A stretch of 64,000 nt of DNA from Thauera aromatica K172. GTDB lineage: Bacteria > Pseudomonadota > Gammaproteobacteria > Burkholderiales > Rhodocyclaceae. This document shows positions 1 through 8,225 of the stretch, one piece after another. Each line of letters begins with the position of its first letter. The first letter of the stretch is position 1. The translations under genes were made by a program, and so were the position numbers. The notes beneath the pieces were generated by a model, which saw only the letters and a list, made by a program, of their open reading frames with translations, was not told where the DNA came from and did no database searches. The stretch is taken from assembly GCF_003030465.1 (NCBI RefSeq), contig NZ_CP028339.1:3108041-3172040 (forward strand). The letters are read 5' to 3'.

Positions 1-274
1 AGCCCAGGCGGGTGAACAAACCTCTTGCCTTTTCCATTCCCAGACTGTCGATCAGCTCGCGCCGCAGCGCTCCGAATGCATTGCCATGCATCAAGATCAT
101 GCGCTGATCATTGAGCCAGATATATCCGTCATCGGGCGAAAACGACAGGCATGCCGAAATATCCGACAGCGACGGCCGGGCGTCAGCGCGCGCGCTGGCA
201 TGGTCTCCGGACTGCGATGCCGAGAATTCCGGCCCCTCCTCTCCGGCTGCAGCCCTGCCCTTGCTTTTGGTCAC
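1..274 (-). CDS. etpR: Sigma54-dependent regulator of XylR/DmpR type, N-terminal part (partial)
   Basis: Only the first 91 codons are in the window; the gene runs off the left edge. The GTG start at 274 follows an AAGGAG box with 7 nt spacing. After a disordered head of about 35 residues the protein reads into the XylR_N (V4R-type) effector domain: the segments LNDQRMILMHGNAFGALRRE and SLGMEKARGLFTRLG are typical of DmpR/XylR sensors of phenolic compounds. Such proteins bind the aromatic effector, oligomerise and drive sigma54 RNA polymerase from upstream sites. It is divergent from the p-ethylphenol genes, which have a sigma54 promoter, so the EtpR assignment (the p-ethylphenol/p-hydroxyacetophenone sensor of Aromatoleum aromaticum) is by context. 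The AAA+ and HTH domains are outside the window. Confidence 0.8.
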   Translation of the reverse strand, partial: MTKSKGRAAAGEEGPEFSASQSGDHASARADARPSLSDISACLSFSPDDGYIWLNDQRMILMHGNAFGALRRELIDSLGMEKARGLFTRLG

Positions 275-393
275 GGCATGTCTCCTTCACTGAACCATGT
301 TTCCATTTTTATAAATTCAACCGCAAATCCGTAGGGCTGTTTTCACGATTTTATGAACCCAGGCCAGAGACCCTAAATGCTGCATAGCAGTAT

Positions 394-440
394 TTTTGAT
401 CCATTCAACAGGAATGTCTATCGAAAATCCACGATCAAAA
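394..440. promoter_or_regulatory. Candidate upstream activator site (inverted repeat)
   Basis: TTTTGATC (394-401) and GATCAAAA (433-440) form a perfect 8-bp inverted repeat with 31 nt between. The left arm is itself part of an imperfect palindrome, TTGATCCATTCAA (396-408). XylR/DmpR-family sites have TTGATC/GATCAA half sites, so this is a plausible binding site for the divergent regulator. It lies about 90 bp upstream of the predicted transcription start. The function is inferred. Confidence 0.5.
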
Positions 441-478
441 CTTGTTGCGCCGCACAACCAGAACCTCCACGACCATCC

Positions 479-494
479 TGGCATCAGTCTTGCT
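479..494 (+). promoter_or_regulatory. Sigma54 (-24/-12) promoter
   Basis: TGGCATCAGTCTTGCT fits the consensus TGGCAC-N5-TTGCW with the diagnostic GG (480-481) and GC (492-493) exactly 10 nt apart. Transcription would start near 505. That rules out the upstream in-frame ATG at 512, whose ribosome site would fall before the start point, and favours the ATG at 596. The remainder of the 321-bp gap between the regulator and this operon shows no gene. Confidence 0.8.
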
Positions 495-595
495 CAATAC
501 AAGGCAACGCGATGAACACCAGACATCGGGCGATGTGCGCACGATGTACACAGTTTAAACACCAAATTTTTGTCCAACGGACCCGGGATGCATCA

Positions 596-2590
596 ATGAT
601 CAAGGAAGGCGATTTGCTCTGGACCCCCAGCGCCGACTGGGTAGCGAACGCGAACGTGACTGCGTTCATGAACTGGCTGCGGGCCACCCGCAAGCTCGAA
701 TTCGCGGATTACGGCGAGCTCTGGCGCTGGTCGGTGACCGATCTGGAGTCGTTCTGGGGCGCGCTCTGGGATTACTTCTCGATCGAGTCCTCGTCTGCGC
801 CCACCAGCGTGCTCGGCTCCCGGGAAATGCCCGGCGCCCAGTGGTTCCCCGGGGCGAAGCTCAACTACGCCCAGCACGTCCTGCGCCAGGAGCGCGCCGG
901 CAGTGACGCGCTCCTGTACCTGAGCGAGAACGCCCCCCTGACCGCCATGGCCTGGGAAGAGCTGGCCGGCCAGGTGCGCATCCTCGCGACCCAGCTGCGC
1001 CGCCTGGGCGTGAAGCCTGGCGACCGCGTCCTGGCCTACCTGCCCAACATCCCGCAGGCGATCATCGCCCTGCTGGCGACGACGAGCATCGGTGCGGTGT
1101 GGGCAAGCTGCTCGCCCGATTTCGGCTCTCACGGCGTGCTCGACCGGGTCACCCAGCTCGCCCCCAAAGTGCTGTTCTGCGTCGACGGCTACCGCTATGG
1201 CGGCAAGGCGTTCGACCGCCGCAACGAAGTCGGGGAAATCATCGGCTCACTCGACAGCATCGAGCACGTCATCCACCTCCCCTATCTCGATCCGCACAGC
1301 CCGGCCCCGGCCGGCGAACGGGTGCGCTCATGGGACAGCCTGCTCGATCACCCTCCCGTTCCGGCCGACAGCTTCGAGTTCGAACAGCTGCCCTTCGATC
1401 ATCCGCTGTGGATCCTGTTCTCGTCGGGCACGACCGGCCTGCCCAAGGCCATCGTGCACGGCCATGGCGGCATCCTCCTCGAAATGCACAAGCTGCTCGC
1501 CTTCCACATGGACATCCACCCCGGCGAGCGCAGCTTCTTTTTCACCACCACCGGCTGGATGATGTGGAACGTGGTCGCGAGCTCGCTGCTGGTGGGCGCC
1601 TGCCCCGTGCTCTATGACGGCAACCCGGCCTATCCGACCCCCGACGTGCTGTGGAAGATGGCCCAGGATTGCGGCGCCGCCTTTTTCGGCGCCAGCCCGA
1701 CCTATGTCGACATCATGAGCAAGGCCGGCATCGTGCCGGGCGACCGCTACGACCTGTCGAAACTGCGCGCGATCATGCCGGCCGGCTCGCCGGTGTCGCC
1801 CGAGTGCACCGCCTGGTTCTACGACAACGTCAAGAAAGATCTGTGGATCGCCACCGGCAGCGGCGGCACCGACTGCTGCACCGGCTTCGTCGGCGGCGTG
1901 CCGACGTTGCCGGTCTATGCCGGCGAGATCCAGGCGGCGTCGCTCGGGGTGGCCGCGGCCGCGTTCAACGATCGCGGCGAAGCGGTCGTCGATGAAGTCG
2001 GCGAGCTGGTGATCACCGCGCCCTTGCCCTCGATGCCGGTTGGCTTCTGGAACGACCCCGGGCGGGTGCGCTACCGCGAAGCCTATTTCGAGGACTTCCC
2101 GGGCGTCTGGCGTCACGGCGACTTCTTCCGCATCAACGCGCGCGGCGGCTGCTTCGTGCTGGGGCGCTCGGACGCGACCCTCAACCGCCAGGGCGTGCGC
2201 ATCGGCACTGCGGAAATCTACCGGGCGCTGGCGGCGCTCGACGAGATCGAGGATGCGCTGATCGTCAATCTCGATCTGCCGCACAACCAGTTCTTCATGC
2301 CGCTGTTCGTGAAGCTGCGTGCCGGCGTCGAGCTCGATGCCGAGCTGGAAAAGCGGATCAACACCCTCCTGCGCAAGGAATACACGCCGCGCCACGTGCC
2401 GGACCGGATCATCGCCGTGCCTTCCATCCCGGCGACGCTCACCGGCAAGAAGATGGAAGTACCGGTGCGCAAGATCCTGATGGGTATCGCGCTCGAAAAG
2501 GCGGTCAACCGCAATGCCATGGCCAACCCTCAGGCGCTCGACTTCTTCATCCACTACGCGAACACCCAGCACGACTATTCACTGAGCTGA
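596..2590 (+). CDS. acsA: Acetoacetyl-CoA synthetase-like acyl-CoA ligase
   Basis: A 664-residue ANL-superfamily ligase of the acetoacetyl-CoA synthetase subgroup (usual length about 650). It has the adenylation loop LFSSGTTGLPKAIVH near residue 280, the hinge region LGRSDATLNRQGVRIGTAEI and the C-terminal catalytic lysine region LTGKKMEVPVRKIL. It activates a beta-keto acid with ATP and CoA. In this cluster the likely substrate is p-hydroxybenzoylacetate, an aryl analogue of acetoacetate, made by the downstream carboxylase. The start at 596 has only a weak ribosome site but is the first ATG that leaves a real leader after the sigma54 promoter. First gene of the operon. Confidence 0.85.
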   Translation: MIKEGDLLWTPSADWVANANVTAFMNWLRATRKLEFADYGELWRWSVTDLESFWGALWDYFSIESSSAPTSVLGSREMPGAQWFPGAKLNYAQHVLRQERAGSDALLYLSENAPLTAMAWEELAGQVRILATQLRRLGVKPGDRVLAYLPNIPQAIIALLATTSIGAVWASCSPDFGSHGVLDRVTQLAPKVLFCVDGYRYGGKAFDRRNEVGEIIGSLDSIEHVIHLPYLDPHSPAPAGERVRSWDSLLDHPPVPADSFEFEQLPFDHPLWILFSSGTTGLPKAIVHGHGGILLEMHKLLAFHMDIHPGERSFFFTTTGWMMWNVVASSLLVGACPVLYDGNPAYPTPDVLWKMAQDCGAAFFGASPTYVDIMSKAGIVPGDRYDLSKLRAIMPAGSPVSPECTAWFYDNVKKDLWIATGSGGTDCCTGFVGGVPTLPVYAGEIQAASLGVAAAAFNDRGEAVVDEVGELVITAPLPSMPVGFWNDPGRVRYREAYFEDFPGVWRHGDFFRINARGGCFVLGRSDATLNRQGVRIGTAEIYRALAALDEIEDALIVNLDLPHNQFFMPLFVKLRAGVELDAELEKRINTLLRKEYTPRHVPDRIIAVPSIPATLTGKKMEVPVRKILMGIALEKAVNRNAMANPQALDFFIHYANTQHDYSLS

Positions 2591-2626
2591 CAGCGGGCAC
2601 GGCAACCACAAGATCCGGAGACCATC

Positions 2627-3865
2627 ATGACCGACAAACCGAAGGTACTTTTCATCGCCACCCGGGACACCAAGGAACAGGAAGCGAAATACATCCGGGA
2701 ATGCCTGGAAGAAGCCGGAGTCGAGGTCTATCACCTGGACCCCAGCATCCGCCGCACCGTGGACGAAGGAGCGGAGATCGGACCCGAGCAGATCGCCGCC
2801 GCCGCAGACATGACGATGCCCGACATCCGCGCGCTCAAGCACGAAGGCTTATGTCTGGAAGTGATGACCCGGGGCGCGCTCAAGTGCGCCCACGAGCTGC
2901 ACCATGACGTGGGTCTGAGCGGCATCCTCGGCCTCGGCGGCTCGATGGGGACGGCGCTTGCCACCCGGATCATGCAGAGCTTTCCCTACGGCCTGCCCAA
3001 GGTCATGATTTCCACCATGGCCTCGGGCATGACCCGCCCGTTCGTCGGCGCCAAGGACATCGTGATGGTCAATCCGGTGTGCGACATTTCCGGGCTCAAC
3101 TCGATCACCCGCAGCGCCTTCCGCAATGGCGCGCTCGCCGCAGCGGCGATGGCCCACGACTACCAATCCGGGGAAACCGGAAGCAAGCCGCTGGTCACCA
3201 TTTCGACCCTCGGCACCACGGAGAAATGCAGCGCACGCATACGGCGCTCGCTGGAAGAACAAGGCTTCGAGGTCATGGTGTTCCACACCCTCGGCACCGG
3301 CGGCGCGGCGATGGAGCAGATCATCCGCGAGCGCGACGTCGCGGTCGTCATCGACCTGTCCCTGATCGAGATCAGCGAATACCTTCATGGCGGCCTGTGC
3401 GCGACCGGCCCGGAGCGCGGCAAGGCGGCGCTGGAAAAAGGGGCGCCGACCATTTTCGCCCCCGGCAACCTCGACTTCCTCGTCGCCGGGCCGCTGGCGG
3501 AAGCCAAGGTGCGATTCCCCGGCAAGCGCTACCACGAGCACAACCCGGCACTGACTGCGGTGCGCGCCGAAGCGCAGGAATTCCGCAACGACGCCGAGCA
3601 CCTCGCCGGCCTGATCCGGAATGCCCGCGGGCCGGTCGCCTTCTTCGTGCCGCTGCAGGGCTTTTCCAATCACGACAGCCCGGATGGCCACCTCCACGAT
3701 CCGTCCCTGCCTCCGGTGTTCGCCGCACACCTGAAACAGGCGATGCCCCCCGGCGTACCGGTGATCGAGCTGCCCCTCCATATCAACGACGAGCAATTCG
3801 CCGACGCGCTGGTCGAGCAGGCCATCGCTTTTTTCAAAAATCGCAGCGAGGCTGCAAGCCAATGA
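2627..3865 (+). CDS. Tm-1-like ATP-binding domain protein (UPF0261 family)
   Basis: A 412-residue member of the UPF0261/Tm-1-like family, recognised by the start PKVLFIATRDTKEQEAKYI and the glycine-rich stretch GILGLGGSMGTALATRIMQ. Family members bind ATP through an N-terminal domain; the cellular reaction is not established. A CCGGAG ribosome site precedes the ATG. Its stop overlaps the start of the biotin carrier gene (ATGA), so it is translated together with the carboxylase. This suggests a role in the same step, for example ATP-dependent activation or assembly of the carboxylase, but that is inference. Confidence 0.8.
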   Translation: MTDKPKVLFIATRDTKEQEAKYIRECLEEAGVEVYHLDPSIRRTVDEGAEIGPEQIAAAADMTMPDIRALKHEGLCLEVMTRGALKCAHELHHDVGLSGILGLGGSMGTALATRIMQSFPYGLPKVMISTMASGMTRPFVGAKDIVMVNPVCDISGLNSITRSAFRNGALAAAAMAHDYQSGETGSKPLVTISTLGTTEKCSARIRRSLEEQGFEVMVFHTLGTGGAAMEQIIRERDVAVVIDLSLIEISEYLHGGLCATGPERGKAALEKGAPTIFAPGNLDFLVAGPLAEAKVRFPGKRYHEHNPALTAVRAEAQEFRNDAEHLAGLIRNARGPVAFFVPLQGFSNHDSPDGHLHDPSLPPVFAAHLKQAMPPGVPVIELPLHINDEQFADALVEQAIAFFKNRSEAASQ

Positions 3866-4356
3866 AACTGACCAACGAAGACGTCAACGAGATCCTGCAA
3901 CTGCTGGACGCGGGGCCGTTCAACGAACTGAACCTGCAGACCCTGCGCTTCAAGCTGCAATTGCGCCGTGGCAGCGACGGCATGTGGACGCAGGAAGCGC
4001 AGATCCTTTCCGCTCCCGAGTTGCTGTCGCCGGCCACCGCTGCGGCCGCCGCACCGGCCGCCAGCACCGCCCATGCCCCAGCGCAAGCCAGACATGCGGA
4101 AAAGGAGCACCTCACCCCGGTGCGCACGCCGCTGCTGGGCACTTTTTATCGCGCGCCCAAGCCCGGCGCCCCTGCGTTCGTGGAAGTCGGCAGCCGCGTC
4201 GGTCCCGACACCCTAGTCGGCATCGTCGAAACCATGAAGCTGATGAATTCGGTCTATGCCGGGGCCGCCGGAACGGTGGTGGAGATCTGCGCCAAGGACG
4301 CGGCCACCGTCGAGCACGGCGAAATCCTGATGTTCATCGAGCCGGAGGGCGCATGA
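3862..4356 (+). CDS. Biotin carboxyl carrier protein of a ketone carboxylase
   Basis: A 164-residue AccB-like protein: N-terminal helical domain (1-50), Ala/Pro-rich linker (52-78) and C-terminal biotinyl domain with the ETMKLM motif, in which Lys126 would carry biotin. The ATGA overlap with the Tm-1-like gene and a 4-nt overlap with the biotin carboxylase gene show strict coupling. It is not next to a fatty-acid acetyl-CoA carboxylase locus. The gene set (carrier, biotin carboxylase, pyruvate-carboxylase-like transferase) corresponds to the biotin-dependent p-hydroxyacetophenone carboxylase (Xcc) proposed for A. aromaticum. Substrate assignment is by context. Confidence 0.85.
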   Translation: MKLTNEDVNEILQLLDAGPFNELNLQTLRFKLQLRRGSDGMWTQEAQILSAPELLSPATAAAAAPAASTAHAPAQARHAEKEHLTPVRTPLLGTFYRAPKPGAPAFVEVGSRVGPDTLVGIVETMKLMNSVYAGAAGTVVEICAKDAATVEHGEILMFIEPEGA

Positions 4357-5735
4357 CCATCCGCCGCATTCTCATCGCCAACCGCGGCGAGATCGCGGTG
4401 CGCATCGTGCGCACCTGCCAGCGCCTCGGGATCGAAACCGTCCTCGCCGCCTCCGAGGCCGATCTCGACTCGCAGGCGGCGCGCCTGGCCGACCGGACGA
4501 TCTGCATCGGTCCGGCGAAATCGTCCGCCAGCTACCTCAGCGTCGACGCCGTCGTCGGCGCCGCGCGCACGGCCAAAGCCGATGCGATCCACCCCGGGTA
4601 CGGCTTCCTGTCCGAAAACCAGCACCTCGCCCAGGCCTGCGCCGCGGAGGGAATCGTTTTCATCGGTCCGACCGCGGCCCAGCTCGATGCCGTAGGCGAC
4701 AAGCTCAAGGCGCGCAGCCACGCGCTGGCCGCCGGGCTCCCGGTAGTCCCCGGCGGCGAAGTCGACAGCATCGAGGACGCGCGCGCGGTCGCTGAAAAAA
4801 CGGGCTGGCCGGTCCTGATCAAGGCCGTCAGCGGCGGCGGCGGTCGCGGCATGAAGCTGGTGCACGAACCAGCCCAGCTCGCGGCGACGATCGAACTGGC
4901 GATGGCCGAAGCCCATGCCTCGTTCGGCGACCCCCGGGTCTACCTGGAGCGCTATGTCGCCTCCGGCCGCCATGTCGAAGTGCAGGTGCTGGGCGATGGC
5001 GAGAACGTGATTCATCTGGGCACGCGCGACTGCTCGATCCAGCGCCGCTACCAGAAGCTGGTCGAGGAGGCCCCCGCCCCCAACCTGCGCGACGGCCTGC
5101 GGGCGGCGATGCACGAGGCCGCCGTCACCTTCGCCAGGCACCTCGAATACCGCGGGCTGGGCACCGTCGAACTGCTGGTCGACTGCGAGCGCGACACTTT
5201 CTACTTCCTCGAAATGAACGCGCGCATCCAGGTCGAGCATCCGGTCACCGAAGCGATCTGCGGGCTCGACCTGGTTGCCGAACAGATCGCGGTCGCCGAA
5301 GGAAAACCGCTGCGCTTCACCCAGGACGACGTGCACCTCGCCGGGCACGCCATCGAGTGCCGTATCAACGCCGAAGACTGGACCCAGGATTTCCGCCCCA
5401 GTCCCGGCACGGTGAGCCGCGCGCGGTTTCCGCTCGGCGAAGGCGTGCGCGTCGATACCCACATCCAGAGCGGCGCGCGCGTGCCGCCGTTCTACGACTC
5501 CCTTCTCGCCAAGCTGATCGTCCATGGCGCCGACCGCGCCCAGGCTCTCGAGCGCCTGCGCCATGCGCTGGCGCAGTGCGAGATCAGCGGCGTGAGCACC
5601 AACCTGCCGATGCACGTCGAACTGATGCAGCAGGAGGAGTTCGCCCGCGGCGGAGTGAATACCGCCTATTTCCCCTGGTTCCTGGAAAACCGGGCGACCG
5701 CATTGCGCGACCCGTGTGTCGCGAAAGGAAGCTGA
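4353..5735 (+). CDS. Biotin carboxylase subunit of a ketone carboxylase
   Basis: A 460-residue AccC-type biotin carboxylase that carboxylates carrier-bound biotin with ATP and bicarbonate. Seen: N-terminal IANRGEIAVRIVRTCQRLGI, HPGYGFLSEN, the glycine-rich ATP loop SGGGGRGMKLV, RDCSIQRRYQKLVEEAPAP, and the catalytic segment EMNARIQVEHPVTE. Full length for the family. The start overlaps the carrier gene by 4 nt and the stop is 1 nt before the carboxyltransferase ATG. It works with the flanking carrier and transferase subunits, probably on p-hydroxyacetophenone. It is distinct from the methylcrotonyl-CoA carboxylase alpha subunit at 30470-32518, which carries its own biotin domain. Confidence 0.9.
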   Translation: MTIRRILIANRGEIAVRIVRTCQRLGIETVLAASEADLDSQAARLADRTICIGPAKSSASYLSVDAVVGAARTAKADAIHPGYGFLSENQHLAQACAAEGIVFIGPTAAQLDAVGDKLKARSHALAAGLPVVPGGEVDSIEDARAVAEKTGWPVLIKAVSGGGGRGMKLVHEPAQLAATIELAMAEAHASFGDPRVYLERYVASGRHVEVQVLGDGENVIHLGTRDCSIQRRYQKLVEEAPAPNLRDGLRAAMHEAAVTFARHLEYRGLGTVELLVDCERDTFYFLEMNARIQVEHPVTEAICGLDLVAEQIAVAEGKPLRFTQDDVHLAGHAIECRINAEDWTQDFRPSPGTVSRARFPLGEGVRVDTHIQSGARVPPFYDSLLAKLIVHGADRAQALERLRHALAQCEISGVSTNLPMHVELMQQEEFARGGVNTAYFPWFLENRATALRDPCVAKGS

Positions 5736-5736
5736 C

Positions 5737-7224
5737 ATGGCCCATCTCCAGCTCATCGACACCTCGATCCGCGACGGCAACCAGAGCCTGTGGGGTGCAA
5801 CCGGGCTCAATACCCCGCAGATCCTGTCGATCGCGCCGATCCTCGACCGGGTCGGTTTCCGCGCCATCAATTACGCCTCGAGCACGCACATGGGGATGGC
5901 GATCAAGACCCACCGCGAAGATCCGTGGGAGCGCATCCGCCTGACCCACGCTGCGATGCCCAACACCCCGCTGGAATTCATCGGCACCGGGCTACGCTTC
6001 ATCTCCTGGGAAAGCCAGCACCCCGAGTTCATGCAGCTCGTATACGACCGGCTCGTCATCAACGGCATTTCGCGCTTCATCGTCATGGACCCGATGAACG
6101 ATGCGCAGGCCATGCTCGAATCGGCGCAGATGATGCGCAAGGCCGGCGGCAGCGAGATCATCGCCGCCCTGACCTACACCATCAGCGTCGTGCACGACGA
6201 TGCCTACTACGCCAACTTCGCCGCGCAACTGGCCCGCTCGCCCAACATCGACCGCCTCTACATCAAGGACCCGGCCGGCATCCTGACGCCCGAGCGGGCG
6301 CGCACGCTGATCCCGGCGATCCAGGCGCAACTGGGCGGCAAGGCGCTGGAACTGCATTCCCATTGCAACATCGGGCTGGCGCCGATCACCTACATGACCG
6401 CCGCCGAGCTGGGCATCAACGCCCTGCAGGTCGGCTGCGGCGCACTGAGCAGCGGCACGGCGCAGCCGAACGCGCAGCGCGTCGTCGCCAACCTGCGCGA
6501 ACTGGGCCACACGGTGGACGTCGACGACCGCGCGCTGGCCCTGGTGTCGAACTACTTCACCCGCATCGCCGCCGCCGAGAACCTGCCGGTGGGCATGCCC
6601 CAGGAGTTCGATGCCGCGTTCCTGCGCCACCAGGCCGCGGGCGGCTACATCTCGACCACCCGGCGCCAGCTCGCGGAATTGAAGCTCGAACATCGCTTCG
6701 ACGAAGTCATGGAAGAGCTGAGCCGGGTGCGCGCCGAGCTGGGCTATCCGATCATGGTCACGCCCTTCCCCCAGATGCTCGGCTCGCAGGCCTTCTACAA
6801 CGTGATCGGCAACGAACGCTATGCCAACGTCTCGGACCAGGTGATCCGCTACGTGCTCGGCAATTTCGGCCGCCCGACCGGCGTCATCGACCCCCAGGTG
6901 AAGGACCGCATCCTGGCCCGCCCGCGCGCGAAGGAGCTCATGAACGAGCCGCCGCCGCCGACGCTGGCGGAAATGCGCCGCCAGTTCCCACCCGGCATTT
7001 CGGACGAAGAGTTCCTGCTGCGCGCGACGATGCCGGCGGAACAGGTCGAGGCCATGCTCGCCGCCGGCCCTGCGCGCCGCCACTACAACCCCGACGTGCA
7101 ACCGGTGCTGAAGCTGCTGCGCGAGCTGCAAACCCGCCCGGGCGTCTCCGACATCGTGATCGACAAACCCAATTTCCGCCTCGAACTGCACGGTAACGGC
7201 AGCCAGGAGAACGCCAATGCGTGA
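5737..7224 (+). CDS. Carboxyltransferase subunit, pyruvate carboxylase/oxaloacetate decarboxylase type
   Basis: A 495-residue HMGL-like TIM barrel followed by a PYC/OADA helical domain. The barrel begins DTSIRDGNQSLWG, has YIKDPAG, whose lysine matches the carbamylated metal-ligand lysine of pyruvate carboxylase, and HSHCNIG, whose His-x-His matches the metal ligands. There is no biotinyl domain; it uses the separate carrier. Transferases of this family carboxylate the methyl group next to a keto group (pyruvate). p-Hydroxyacetophenone offers the same CH3-CO unit, so the product would be p-hydroxybenzoylacetate. The AAGGA box at 5725-5729 selects the ATG at 5737. It overlaps the following HAD gene by 8 nt. 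Confidence 0.85.
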   Translation: MAHLQLIDTSIRDGNQSLWGATGLNTPQILSIAPILDRVGFRAINYASSTHMGMAIKTHREDPWERIRLTHAAMPNTPLEFIGTGLRFISWESQHPEFMQLVYDRLVINGISRFIVMDPMNDAQAMLESAQMMRKAGGSEIIAALTYTISVVHDDAYYANFAAQLARSPNIDRLYIKDPAGILTPERARTLIPAIQAQLGGKALELHSHCNIGLAPITYMTAAELGINALQVGCGALSSGTAQPNAQRVVANLRELGHTVDVDDRALALVSNYFTRIAAAENLPVGMPQEFDAAFLRHQAAGGYISTTRRQLAELKLEHRFDEVMEELSRVRAELGYPIMVTPFPQMLGSQAFYNVIGNERYANVSDQVIRYVLGNFGRPTGVIDPQVKDRILARPRAKELMNEPPPPTLAEMRRQFPPGISDEEFLLRATMPAEQVEAMLAAGPARRHYNPDVQPVLKLLRELQTRPGVSDIVIDKPNFRLELHGNGSQENANA

Positions 7225-8098
7225 CGACAGCATCGCTTTTGCCGGGCAGGGCATCCCCGCAGCCACCCTCGCCCGCCTCGGCCGCACCCGCGGTTTCGTT
7301 TTCGACATGGACGGAACGCTGTTGCTCGGCAATGAGCGCAACCATGACATGAAGCCGCTCCCGGGCGCGCTGGAAATCACCCACTGGCTGAGCGAGCACA
7401 GCATCCCGTTTGCCGTCTTCACCAACGGCACCGCGCGCTCGCCCGAAGAGTACGCCACCACGCTGCGCAAGCTCGGCTTCGCGCTGCCCGACGCAGCGAT
7501 GATGACGCCGGCGAGCAGCGCGGTGGACCTGTTCGTCCAGCGCGGCTACAAGCGCGTGCTGGTGCTCGGCGGCGACGGCCTGGCAATGCCGCTGCGCAAG
7601 GCGGGAATCGGGGTCGTCGCCCCGGTGGGCCGGCCCCAGGCCGATGCCGTGCTGATCGGCTGGTACCGCGAATTCACCATGAACAACCTCGAAGCAGCCT
7701 GCTACGCGGTCTGGGGCGGGGCACAGGCGTTCAGCTCGTCACAGGCCATGTTTTTCGCCACCGCGGCGGGCAAGACGCTGGGCACGTCCCGCGCCATTTC
7801 CGCCATGCTCAAGGATCTGACCGGCTGCCGGGTGCAGATCGTGGGCAAGCCCTCGCTCCATGCCCTGAGCGCTGCAGCCCGCCGCCTCGGGGTGCGGGCC
7901 AAGGACCTGGCGGTGGTCGGCGACGATCCCGAACTGGAAGTCCCAATGGCACACCGCGGCCGCTCGCTGGCGATCGCGGTCAATACCGGGCTGGGCGATG
8001 CAGATTCGTTTTCACATCTGCCGCCGGCGCGCTGGCCGCACCTGACCGTGCACGGCGTCGATGAGCTGCTGCGCTTGCTGCAAGGGCAGACGCTGTAG
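7217..8098 (+). CDS. HAD-superfamily hydrolase, NagD/4-nitrophenylphosphatase-like (class IIA)
   Basis: A 293-residue HAD protein. Motif I FDMDGTLL carries the nucleophile Asp, motif II is FTNGTARS, and motif IV is VVGDDPELEVPM. A cap between motifs II and III fits subclass IIA, which includes NagD and p-nitrophenyl-phosphate phosphatases. It overlaps the carboxyltransferase gene by 8 nt, so it is translated with the carboxylase. A phosphatase in an aromatic ketone carboxylation operon is unexpected. It might clean up a phosphorylated phenol or enol side product; substrate unknown. About 130 nt without a gene follow. Confidence 0.8.
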   Translation: MRDDSIAFAGQGIPAATLARLGRTRGFVFDMDGTLLLGNERNHDMKPLPGALEITHWLSEHSIPFAVFTNGTARSPEEYATTLRKLGFALPDAAMMTPASSAVDLFVQRGYKRVLVLGGDGLAMPLRKAGIGVVAPVGRPQADAVLIGWYREFTMNNLEAACYAVWGGAQAFSSSQAMFFATAAGKTLGTSRAISAMLKDLTGCRVQIVGKPSLHALSAAARRLGVRAKDLAVVGDDPELEVPMAHRGRSLAIAVNTGLGDADSFSHLPPARWPHLTVHGVDELLRLLQGQTL

Positions 8099-8225
8099 AC
8101 CCCGCCATGCATCCGGCGCCCGATGAATCCCTCCCCCCCGGCACCGGCCCGCAGCGGCCTTCCCTTTGTTCCAGTACGAGCCGGACATTCCGGTCCAGCG
8201 ATCCACGCAACGGAGGCGCAGTGCA

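Noticed and set aside
377-595. Longer N-terminus for the CoA ligase
   Set aside because: It would include the sigma54 promoter in the coding region and has no family similarity; translation must begin after about 505.
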